64,000 bases of DNA from DATBVX01 sp963695985 (GTDB lineage: Bacteria > Pseudomonadota > Gammaproteobacteria > Steroidobacterales > Steroidobacteraceae): positions 106,188-170,187 of the forward strand of contig CAVOIC010000015.1 of NCBI GenBank assembly GCA_963695985.1, in the 5' to 3' direction. This document shows positions 24,982 to 31,795 of the stretch, one piece after another. The first letter of the stretch is position 1. Each line of letters opens with the position of its first letter. The notes below the pieces were generated by a model. It saw nothing but the letters and a program-made list of their open reading frames with translations, ran no database searches and was not told the DNA's origin. The translations under genes were made by a program, and so were the position numbers.

Positions 24982-25918
24982 CGCTCGCCGCCTGCGCATC
25001 GATCCAGTAGGGGTGGAAGTTGAACCAGTTGTAAGGTGCCGCGCGTATCTGTTCCTCGAGCCGCGCGGCATAACGCTGCGCGCACTGCTGCAGGACGTCC
25101 TGGCGCCGTTCCCGGGGCAGTTCGATGCGCTGCTCGAAGAGTTCCAGTCGGCATTCGTAACGGCGCCCACCACGGTAAATGCCGAAGCCGAGCACCACCG
25201 GCACCCCGAGCATGCCGGCGAGCATCCAGGGTCCCGCCGGCACGCGCACGGAGCCGCCCAGCAAGCGCACCACGATCGAGCGCTCATCGGCCCGCGCCCG
25301 ATCCGCCATCATGCCGACGATGTTGCCTGCATCGAGGGCGCGCTTGATGTCAAGCACGAGCTCCGGGCCGCGGCGCGAGGCGTCGATGATTCGTCCGGCC
25401 AACGCCGGGTTGAGCCGCTCGAGCAGACTCATCGCCATGCGCCCGACCTGCCGGTCGAGCACGATGCTGATCGGCGCCTCGTCGCGACGCATACCCTTGA
25501 TGCGCAGCGCCTCGAAGCTGCCGAAGTGCGCGACGAGCAGCAGGCTCCCCCGGCTGCTTTTGATAGCGCGCAAAGCATCCTCCGGCACTTGTGCATCGAC
25601 CTGCAGCTGTGCGCCGTGCTCCCTGAGCAGGTAGACGCGATCGATGCTGACCACGGCAAAGGTGTAGAAGTGACGCAGTACGTCTGCGACGCGCGGCCTG
25701 CGTCCGAGGACGCGCCCGAGGTAATCCTTCGAGGCGCGACGCGCGTCTCGGCCAGTGCAGTAGAAATAAAGAACGATCGGCCACAGCACCAGTCGCATGA
25801 TCGGCCGGCCGAGCAGCAGCGTCGCATTGACGAGCAGGCTGATCATCCAGGGTGTGCCGCGCTCCGGGTAGCTGTCCCACGAATGCAGCCCGCCCGGGTC
25901 GTGGCGTACGGGTTTCAC
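24962..25918 (-). CDS. Lysophospholipid acyltransferase-like protein of the aryl polyene cluster
   Basis: The product, about 318 residues, resembles the LpxL/HtrB-type acyltransferases. It has a hydrophobic N-terminal anchor (LLVNATLLLGRPIMRLVLWPIVLYF), the HxxxxE catalytic motif in VAHFGSFEALR, GNIVGMMADRARADERSIVVRLLGG and WFNFHPYWI near the end. In other ape clusters this domain is fused to a GT2 domain as ApeJ; here the GT2 is encoded separately at 29956. It probably moves the polyene or a fatty acyl chain onto a lipid carrier in the inner membrane. The GTG start overlaps the preceding stop (GTGA). Confidence 0.85.
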   Translation of the reverse strand: MKPVRHDPGGLHSWDSYPERGTPWMISLLVNATLLLGRPIMRLVLWPIVLYFYCTGRDARRASKDYLGRVLGRRPRVADVLRHFYTFAVVSIDRVYLLREHGAQLQVDAQVPEDALRAIKSSRGSLLLVAHFGSFEALRIKGMRRDEAPISIVLDRQVGRMAMSLLERLNPALAGRIIDASRRGPELVLDIKRALDAGNIVGMMADRARADERSIVVRLLGGSVRVPAGPWMLAGMLGVPVVLGFGIYRGGRRYECRLELFEQRIELPRERRQDVLQQCAQRYAARLEEQIRAAPYNWFNFHPYWIDAQAASDGTAAH

Positions 25919-26235
25919 CGCTCTGACCCGGTGCTGCTCTGCCGCAGCGTGACCGTGCCCGCAGCAACCCCTGTCGTTCCTGAGCGGCACCGAAAGTGCA
26001 CCGCTGCGGTGTCGATCGTGTCGAGCTCGATGGTCAGTACATCGCCGGGTCGGAGCGGCGAGAGGAACTTCACGGCGTCGAAGCGACGCGGCCACTGTCT
26101 CGCACCGGCACGCCGCGAAATCTCCTCGAGCACGCACTCGAGAATGACCACTCCGGGAACGAGGGGATCGCCGGGAAAGTGTCCGGCGAAGAAGGGCTCG
26201 TCAGCGTCGATCACTATGCCGGCCGCGTCACTCAC
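25915..26235 (-). CDS. apeI: Hotdog-fold 3-hydroxyacyl-ACP dehydratase (ApeI-type)
   Basis: This 106-residue protein has the FabA/FabZ dehydratase motif FFAGHFPGDPLVPGVVILE, with the catalytic His of GHFPGDPLVPG, and a following KFLSPLRPGD strand. In E. coli ApeI follows ApeH and works with ApeP to dehydrate 3-hydroxyacyl intermediates so that conjugated double bonds build up. The gene order ligase-then-dehydratase is the same here. It starts with GTG and overlaps the ligase by eight bases. A second protein with the same motif is encoded at 29606. Confidence 0.84.
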   Translation of the reverse strand: MSDAAGIVIDADEPFFAGHFPGDPLVPGVVILECVLEEISRRAGARQWPRRFDAVKFLSPLRPGDVLTIELDTIDTAAVHFRCRSGTTGVAAGTVTLRQSSTGSER

Positions 26236-27517
26236 GCCCGGCTCCGAGCGCAGCGAGCAGTGCGGCGCGCGGTATCTTCCCGGTCTCGTTGCGCGGCAGA
26301 CGCTCGACCAGGACCAGCGGTCGCGGCACCAGCACCGGGTCGAGCTGTTGCGCGAGCGCTGACAGGATGTCTTCGCGGCTGATGCCGGGCGCCACCGCCA
26401 GCGCTACCGGCCGCGCGTCGGGGCGCGGAACGAAAACAACCGCGTCGGCAACTCCGGGGATGGCAAGCAGGCGCCGGGTCAGCTCGGCGAGCGAGGTGCG
26501 TTTGCCAGCGACCTTCACCAGGTCCGCGTCGCGCCCGATGAGCCGGAATTTCTGCGGGCTCTCCAGTTCCAGGAAATCGGGCAGAGCCACGGGCTGCGGC
26601 AGATGCGCGCCGTGATACACCGCGCCGGTCGCTGCGGGCTCCACCCAGGCACCGGGGTAGGCCAGCCAGTGATCCGACTCGACAGTGCGACGCGAGGCCA
26701 TGCTCCCGGCCTCGGTACAACCGTAGATCTCGAACACGCGCGTATTCCAACGCCGTTCGGCAGCGGCTGCGAGCTCGCGATCGAGTGGCGCAGTCGCGGA
26801 GATGATGAGCTCGAGCGCTGCAAAGGAAGTGTCGGCGGCGATGCACGCGCGCAGATGCGCGGGCGTTGTGATGAGCACGCGTGGGGCTGGAACTCCAGCC
26901 AGCTCCGCGGCCACGTCCGCGGGAAAGAGCGGGCGGCCGTCACTCACCGCGCTGGCGCTCAGCAGAGTCAGCGTCACGGTGGTCTCGAAGCCGTACATGT
27001 GCTGGGGCGGCACCGTCGCCACGAGGTTGAACTGTCGCGCGCCCGGCAAGAAGCGCTCGTGGGCCAGCCGTGCCGTCGCGAGCAGCGTGGGCCAGTCCTT
27101 TTCGTGGGCGGTCGGCTGGCCGGTCGTACCTGAAGTAAAGGCGATGATCACGGTCCCCGACCCCGCGATGGTGAGCGGCGACGCCGCGCCAACGTTGCCC
27201 GTCACGGCGTCGACCAGCTCATCGGTCAGGAGGTAGTGATCCCGGTACAGGTCCTGGATTTCGCGCACGGCGAGCGGCGCGCGGCTCGCAGGCAGCAAGG
27301 TGACCTGCTCGCGCCATGCAGCGGCCAGGAAGCCGGCGAGAAAATTACCGCGGCTATCGCAGAGATTGATCGCGTAGCGCGCCCGCGGCAGTGCGCGCGC
27401 CAGGGCACCAGCCCGGACACCGAGCTCGGCCGCTGTCTCACCTCTACCATCGCGCCAGATCACCACCGCCCCGGGGGCGTGCTCGCGCAGCAGTGCCACG
27501 GCGGGAGCCGCGTTCAT
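26228..27517 (-). CDS. apeH: Acyl/aryl-ACP (AMP-forming) ligase (ApeH-type)
   Basis: The 429-residue product is an ANL-superfamily adenylating enzyme. It has the P-loop-like IAFTSGTTGQPTAHEKDW, the EIYGCTEAGSMASR motif, the hinge region FRLIGRDADLVKVAGKRTS, and the C-terminal catalytic lysine in PRNETGKIPRAALL. In aryl polyene synthesis ApeH loads the aromatic starter (4-hydroxybenzoate-type acid) onto an ACP. At about 430 residues it is shorter than typical acyl-CoA synthetases, as expected for this group. The ATG at 27517 overlaps the ApeG stop. Confidence 0.9.
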   Translation of the reverse strand: MNAAPAVALLREHAPGAVVIWRDGRGETAAELGVRAGALARALPRARYAINLCDSRGNFLAGFLAAAWREQVTLLPASRAPLAVREIQDLYRDHYLLTDELVDAVTGNVGAASPLTIAGSGTVIIAFTSGTTGQPTAHEKDWPTLLATARLAHERFLPGARQFNLVATVPPQHMYGFETTVTLTLLSASAVSDGRPLFPADVAAELAGVPAPRVLITTPAHLRACIAADTSFAALELIISATAPLDRELAAAAERRWNTRVFEIYGCTEAGSMASRRTVESDHWLAYPGAWVEPAATGAVYHGAHLPQPVALPDFLELESPQKFRLIGRDADLVKVAGKRTSLAELTRRLLAIPGVADAVVFVPRPDARPVALAVAPGISREDILSALAQQLDPVLVPRPLVLVERLPRNETGKIPRAALLAALGAGRE

Positions 27518-28107
27518 GAGGATCGCAGCCGCGCGGGCTTGAGCTGGCGCAGGTAGGCGAAGAATCCCGGGTGCTCGAGGTGGCGAAACCGCCACCGCCG
27601 CCAGGCGTATTCGCCGGCGAAGACCACACCGATGAGGAGGTAATGCAGGAAATTGGTGGCGAGCGACCAGATTTCGGGACTGGCGAAGAGCGCCAGCAGG
27701 ATGGCGGACAGGGTGAGGGTCACGAACACTGCGACCCAGAGTACCGTCACCTGGCGCGTATAAGTGACCAGCTCCGGCGGCAAGGAGCCGCGCGCCACGA
27801 GAGCGAAGCGCGTCACCATCGGCCGCTGGCCGGAGCGCAGCGAGGCGCCAAAGACAATGAGCAGCGACAACGGGATCGCGATCGGTGGCAGGAGCAGCAC
27901 CCAGTGCGTGCCCTGCCAGCGCACGATCAGCACGCTTGCGACCAGGCAGGCGCTGAGGGCGACCCAGGCCCAGGTACGTCGGGCACGCAGCGACGGATAG
28001 AGCGGTAGTGCGCTGAGCGCTGCAAGGGCCGCCCACTGAAGCCACGGCAGCGGCCAAAGGACGGCCAGGTGCACCAGCACGGGATAGGCCAAGGCGAGAG
28101 CCAGCAT
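27514..28107 (-). CDS. apeG: Polytopic membrane protein of the aryl polyene cluster (COG4648, ApeG-type)
   Basis: The 197-residue product is very hydrophobic, with about six membrane segments (for example VLVHLAVLWPLPWLQWAALA, VALSACLVASVLIV, LLPPIAIPLSLLIVFGASL, VTVLWVAVFVTLTLSAILLAL). It contains the family-typical FGASLRSGQRPMVTRFALVARGSLPPELVTYTRQ loop and ends near LEHPGFFAYLR. This DNA gyrase-unrelated COG4648 protein is a constant member of aryl polyene clusters between an ACP and the ligase. Its function is unknown. Confidence 0.85.
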   Translation of the reverse strand: MLALALAYPVLVHLAVLWPLPWLQWAALAALSALPLYPSLRARRTWAWVALSACLVASVLIVRWQGTHWVLLLPPIAIPLSLLIVFGASLRSGQRPMVTRFALVARGSLPPELVTYTRQVTVLWVAVFVTLTLSAILLALFASPEIWSLATNFLHYLLIGVVFAGEYAWRRWRFRHLEHPGFFAYLRQLKPARLRSS

Positions 28108-28114
28108 CCTTGAA

Positions 28115-28423
28115 TCAACTGCCGTTGCGGCGGGTGAGGATGTGAGCCGTGAGCTCCCTCAGCGAGGCGAATGCCGACCTGGTACCCGGATCCTCGGAGC
28201 GCAGCTCAACGCCGTAGTGCCTTTGAATCGTGAGCGCAATCTCCAGCGCATCGATCGAGTCGAGTCCCAGACTCCCGTGCTCGAAGCCGAACAGCGGGGC
28301 CGTTGGCGAGATTTGCGCCGGCGACACGTCCTGCAGGTTGAGTGCTTCGACCAGCAGCGCGGCCAGCACCGCTTCGTCAGCGGTCTGCGCTGTGACGGTC
28401 GAAGAATCTGACACTTTCGTCAC
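28115..28423 (-). CDS. apeF: Acyl carrier protein of the aryl polyene cluster (ApeF-type)
   Basis: This 102-residue acyl carrier protein has the phosphopantetheine attachment Ser56 in GSLGLDSIDALEIALTIQ. A N-terminal extension of about 15 Thr/Ser-rich residues precedes the helical bundle. It is the first gene of the minus arm, followed by ApeG and ApeH, matching the E. coli order F-G-H-I. It starts with GTG. It may carry the aryl starter or the growing chain. Confidence 0.87.
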   Translation of the reverse strand: MTKVSDSSTVTAQTADEAVLAALLVEALNLQDVSPAQISPTAPLFGFEHGSLGLDSIDALEIALTIQRHYGVELRSEDPGTRSAFASLRELTAHILTRRNGS

Positions 28424-28475
28424 CGTGAAGCCGATTGCAGATGCGTTAAGCTAATTGTATGGGGTGACCCGGCCG
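28424..28475. promoter_or_regulatory. Divergent promoter region between the two arms of the aryl polyene cluster
   Basis: Only 52 bases separate the two divergent start codons, so both promoters must overlap here or lie inside coding sequence. It is AT-richer than its surroundings (TGCGTTAAGCTAATTGTATG). For the plus arm, TTGCAG at 28435 and TATGGG 17 bases downstream form a weak sigma70-like match. No clear operator is visible. Confidence 0.4.
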
Positions 28476-29318
28476 ATGGAAACGCGATTACGGACGTGGC
28501 TCGATCGAGGCTCGCGCCGTTGCGGCACGGGCCTGTCGTTCGTGGTCTTCGGCCTCGGCGGCACCGTGCTCAGTGTGACCCTGTTTCCCATCCTCCGGCT
28601 GATTTCGCCGAACCGGGCGATCGCGCAGCGGCGCATCAATGGTGCCATGCGCCGCGTGATGGGGCTGTTCATCTGGTTCATGCGCAGCCTCGGCCTGTTC
28701 ACCTACGAGCTGCACGGCCTCGAGCGGCTGGCCCGACCGGGCCAGCTCATCGTCGCCAATCACCCGACCCTGATCGACGTGGTGTTCATGCTGTGGCTGA
28801 CGCCCGATGTCGGTTGCGTCGTAAAGCGTGCGCTCTGGCGCAACCCGGCGCTGCGCTGGCCGGTGATCTGGGCTGGATACATTCCCAATACCGAGGGTGC
28901 ACAGCTGGTTCAGGATTGTGCGCAACTCCTCGCCGGGGGGCGTTCCCTGCTGGTATTCCCCGAAGGCACGCGCACGGTGCCGGGGCGGCCCCTGGCCCTC
29001 AGGCGGGGAGCCGCCCAGGTCGCGCTCGCCTCTCGTGCCGAGGTACTGCCGGTCACGATCGTGTGCGACGTGCCCTTCCTCACCAAGGGCTCGCACTGGT
29101 ACCGCGTTCCGCCGCGCCGCCCCCACTTTACGATCACCGTCGGCCAGGCGATCCCGGCGCATCGCTACGCTGTGGGCGGAGTGGCCAATGCGCTTGCCGC
29201 GCGCCGGCTTACGGCGCGACTGAGCGCCCATTTCACGCGCGGTATCGATGCCGTGATGCGGGCGGAACCGAATGTGGCGGCCACGAATCCGCCCGAGGTG
29301 CAGTCCGCCAGCCTATAA
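28476..29318 (+). CDS. apeD: 1-acyl-glycerol-3-phosphate acyltransferase-like protein (ApeD-type)
   Basis: The 280-residue product is a PlsC-family acyltransferase: HxxxxD motif in VANHPTLIDVVFM, GYIPNTEGA, and the glycerophosphate-binding FPEGTRTVPGRPLALRRGAA. A hydrophobic N-terminus (LSFVVFGLGGTVLSVTLFPIL) anchors it in the inner membrane. It opens the plus arm of the cluster and, as in E. coli (D-E), is followed by an ACP. It probably helps build the lipid anchor of the polyene. ATG 28476 was chosen; GGGGTGA lies upstream. Confidence 0.87.
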   Translation: METRLRTWLDRGSRRCGTGLSFVVFGLGGTVLSVTLFPILRLISPNRAIAQRRINGAMRRVMGLFIWFMRSLGLFTYELHGLERLARPGQLIVANHPTLIDVVFMLWLTPDVGCVVKRALWRNPALRWPVIWAGYIPNTEGAQLVQDCAQLLAGGRSLLVFPEGTRTVPGRPLALRRGAAQVALASRAEVLPVTIVCDVPFLTKGSHWYRVPPRRPHFTITVGQAIPAHRYAVGGVANALAARRLTARLSAHFTRGIDAVMRAEPNVAATNPPEVQSASL

Positions 29319-29348
29319 TGGCGCCGGCTGTTTCTATTGCGCGTGTCG

Positions 29349-29609
29349 ATGCATAGCGAAGAAGAGATATTCGGGCAGGTCAAGCGGGTGCTCACCAAGC
29401 TGTTCGAGCTGCCACCCGAGAGGATCGTGCCGGATGCCAATCTGTACACGGACCTCGACATCGACAGCCTCGACGCCATCGACCTGATCCTCGAGCTCAA
29501 GCAGATTACCGGGCGCAAGGTGCAACCGGAGCAGTTTCGTCACGTGCGCACCGTGGGTGACGTCGTTGCCGCGGTGCGCGAGCTGATGCGCAACGAGACC
29601 GCGGCGTGA
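29349..29609 (+). CDS. apeE: Acyl carrier protein of the aryl polyene cluster (ApeE-type)
   Basis: This acyl carrier protein of 86 residues has Ser40 in TDLDIDSLDAIDLILELK as the phosphopantetheine site. It shows the usual four-helix pattern ending VGDVVAAVRELM. The first in-frame starts are TTG 29337, GTG 29343 and ATG 29349; ATG is chosen because no clear ribosome-binding site favours the others. Its stop overlaps the next start (GTGA). Confidence 0.9.
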   Translation: MHSEEEIFGQVKRVLTKLFELPPERIVPDANLYTDLDIDSLDAIDLILELKQITGRKVQPEQFRHVRTVGDVVAAVRELMRNETAA

Positions 29610-29959
29610 CCGCGGCGCCAACACAACCCGAAGTCCTGAACATGCGCACGCGCCCGTCCGGGGTGGCGCTCGAGCTGCGCGTTCCGGCGACGCTCAGCTG
29701 GTTTCACGGCCATTTTGCTGGCCGCCCGATTCTTCCCGGCGTGGTCCAGCTCGCTTGGGTGATCGCCTATGCGCGCGCGCATTTCGGCCTGGACCCGGCG
29801 GTCGAGCGTATCACCGGCCTGAAGTTCCAGCGCATCATCCGGCCGGGCGCGGAACTCGAGCTCGACCTGCAATGGTCGCCGGCCAACCGCTCTCTCGATT
29901 TTAGGTTCCGCGAGCGTGCCGCGACTTGCTCCTGCGGACGGTTCGTCCTGACGCGATGA
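29606..29959 (+). CDS. Second FabZ-like hotdog protein of the aryl polyene cluster
   Basis: The 117-residue product repeats the motif seen in the gene at 25915: WFHGHFAGRPILPGVVQLAW, with the catalytic His in place, then GLKFQRIIRPGAELELDLQW. It ends in a Cys-containing strand (ATCSCGRFVLTR). It is either a second dehydratase or a thioesterase-like partner. Having two such genes, one in each arm, suggests duplication or a heteromeric dehydratase. It overlaps the ACP before and the glycosyltransferase after it. Confidence 0.82.
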   Translation: MTAAPTQPEVLNMRTRPSGVALELRVPATLSWFHGHFAGRPILPGVVQLAWVIAYARAHFGLDPAVERITGLKFQRIIRPGAELELDLQWSPANRSLDFRFRERAATCSCGRFVLTR

Positions 29960-30708
29960 TTCGTGCGTGCGCCGTCATTCCGTACTTCGAGCATCCACGG
30001 ACCCTGGGCGACACGGTGGAGGCCCTGCGCCGGCACGGTCTCGGCTGCTGGGTCGTCGATGACGGCTCGACTTCGGCGTCACACGCGGTGGCGCAGCGGC
30101 TCGCGGAACGCGAGCCGGACGTCGTAAAGCTGCTCACGCACAGCGCGAACCGCGGCAAGGGAGCCGCAGTGCTGAGCGGTTGCCGGGCCGCCGCCGCCGC
30201 AGGCTTCACCCACGTCCTGCAGATCGATGCGGACGGGCAGCACGACGCCGCTGACATACCGTTGCTCCTGTCCCGAGCCGCGCAGCATCCACACGCGCTC
30301 ATCCTTGGCACGCCACGCTTCGATGCGTCGATACCGCGCGCGCGCCGCTACGGTCGGCACATCACGCACCTGTGGGTCTGGATCAACACGCTGTCCCTCG
30401 ATGTGGCCGACTCGATGTGTGGCTTTCGCGTCTACCCGCTCACGCCGCTCCTGGAGCTGGCGGACGCTGAGCCGCTCGGCCACCGGATGGAGTTCGACAT
30501 CGAGGTGGTGGTGCGCCTGCACTGGCGCGGGCTGCCGGTGATCGAGGTGCCGACGCGCGTACTTTACCCACGCGACGGCGTGTCGCACTTTCGCCTGTGG
30601 CGCGACAATCTGATGATCAGCGGCATGCACGCGCGGCTGTTCCTGGGCATGCTGCGCCGGTTCCCCGGGCTCCTGGCGCGCAGGCTGCGTGAGACGCGAC
30701 ACGCATGA
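29956..30708 (+). CDS. GT2-family glycosyltransferase (N-terminal half of ApeJ-type)
   Basis: The 250-residue product is a family 2 glycosyltransferase: CAVIPYFEHPRTLGDTVEALR at the start, VVDDGST, HSANRGKGAAVLSGCRAA, and the metal-binding ADGQHDAADIP. The C-terminus has EVPTRVLYPRDGVSHFRLWRDN, typical of dolichyl-phosphate-mannose-synthase-like enzymes. It probably adds a sugar to the polyene lipid head. In E. coli ApeJ this domain is fused to an acyltransferase; here that partner is encoded separately at 24962. The ATG at 29956 overlaps the previous stop. Confidence 0.88.
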   Translation: MIRACAVIPYFEHPRTLGDTVEALRRHGLGCWVVDDGSTSASHAVAQRLAEREPDVVKLLTHSANRGKGAAVLSGCRAAAAAGFTHVLQIDADGQHDAADIPLLLSRAAQHPHALILGTPRFDASIPRARRYGRHITHLWVWINTLSLDVADSMCGFRVYPLTPLLELADAEPLGHRMEFDIEVVVRLHWRGLPVIEVPTRVLYPRDGVSHFRLWRDNLMISGMHARLFLGMLRRFPGLLARRLRETRHA

Positions 30709-31127
30709 CCGTTGAACCGCTTTACCAGGCGCAGTTCACCCTCGAGATCCCGTTCCACGATCTCGATCCTGCCGGCTATGCCTGGCACGGCCACTATGCG
30801 AAGTACCTTGAGCTCGCGCGCTGTGAGCTCCTGAAGCAGTTCAACTACAACTACGACGCCATGACGCAATCGGGATACCTGTGGCCGATCGTCGACCTGC
30901 AGCTGCGCTTCCTGCGACCGCTACGCTTCGGCGATCGCATCAAGGTGCAGGCTACGTTGCTGGAGTGGGAATACCGCCTGCGTATCGAATACCTGATCAG
31001 CAATGCGATGACGGGAGAACGCCTCACAAAAGCGAGCACCGTGCAGGTCGCGGTGAACGCGAGTACCGGTGAAATGTGCCTGCGTTCGCCCGACGTGCTG
31101 TTCGAGCGCTTGGGTGTTCCCGCATGA
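30705..31127 (+). CDS. apeK: Hotdog thioesterase of the 4-hydroxybenzoyl-CoA thioesterase/YbgC family (ApeK-type)
   Basis: The 140-residue product has the YbgC-type motif FHDLDPAGYAWHGHYAKYLELARCELL with the catalytic Asp, followed by LWPIVDLQLRFLRPLRFGDRI and a late STGEMCLRSPDVLFERL. It would release or edit acyl chains on the ACPs. ApeK of E. coli is the matching enzyme and occupies the same place before the LolA-like gene. It overlaps both neighbours by four bases. Confidence 0.87.
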   Translation: MTVEPLYQAQFTLEIPFHDLDPAGYAWHGHYAKYLELARCELLKQFNYNYDAMTQSGYLWPIVDLQLRFLRPLRFGDRIKVQATLLEWEYRLRIEYLISNAMTGERLTKASTVQVAVNASTGEMCLRSPDVLFERLGVPA

Positions 31128-31795
31128 TGCGCCGGCGCCCATGGCTCGCGGCGGCGACCCTCGTGGCAGGGGCTGCCTTCGCCCTGTCGCACAGCGCCGG
31201 TGCTTCGGGGCTGTTCGATCAGCCGGTGAGTGCGAGCGAGCTGCTGCATACGACGCTGGCGCAGCCCGCGGCCGAGCTCGCCGCGGCACGCGTGCTCAGC
31301 GGCAAGTTCGTGCAGCGCCGTTTCCTCGCCGGCCTCGATCGTCCGCTGGTGTCGCAAGGCGATTTTCTCCTGGCGCGTGCGCAGGGCATCTTGTGGCGTA
31401 CCACCACTCCCTTCCCGTCCGAATTCGCGCTCAGCGCGGGCGGCATGACCCTGCGCGATGGCGCGAGCACGACTCACCTGTCGAGCAGCGAACGACCGGC
31501 GTTGCGCACGGCGCTGGAGGTGTTCTTCGCCCTGTTCGCGCTCGATGTCGGGCGGCTCGCCGAGAGCTTCGAGCTCTTTGGCCAGAATCAGGGAGAACAC
31601 TGGCAAGTGGGACTGCGGCCGCGCGATGGCGGCCTGGCGCGCGTGTTCGACCAGGCGGTGATCAGCGGTGCGCACACGGTCGAGCGCATCGAGTTGTCCA
31701 GCGCATCAGGAGATCGCACGGAGATCGAGCTTTCGGGCGTCGAGACGCGCGCGAGCGCGCTCGACGCGGGCGAAGCGGCCCGATTTCACCCGTGA
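31124..31795 (+). CDS. apeL: LolA-like outer-membrane lipoprotein carrier protein (ApeL-type)
   Basis: The 223-residue product starts with a signal peptide (MMRRRPWLAAATLVAGAAFALSHS is cut near SAGA). It has the LolA-like beta pattern: LSGKFVQRRFLAGLDRPLVSQGDFLLARAQGILWRTTTPFPSEFALSAGG, split here by description only at its core motif QGILWRTTTPFPSEF. In aryl polyene clusters it is thought to carry the lipid-linked polyene through the periplasm to the outer membrane. It is followed by the MMPL exporter with a GTGA overlap. Confidence 0.85.
   Translation: MMRRRPWLAAATLVAGAAFALSHSAGASGLFDQPVSASELLHTTLAQPAAELAAARVLSGKFVQRRFLAGLDRPLVSQGDFLLARAQGILWRTTTPFPSEFALSAGGMTLRDGASTTHLSSSERPALRTALEVFFALFALDVGRLAESFELFGQNQGEHWQVGLRPRDGGLARVFDQAVISGAHTVERIELSSASGDRTEIELSGVETRASALDAGEAARFHP

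Noticed and set aside
29309..29316. TATAAT at the end of the first plus-arm acyltransferase gene, as a promoter for the ACP
   Set aside because: No -35 box is visible at the right distance, and the cluster genes appear to be co-transcribed.
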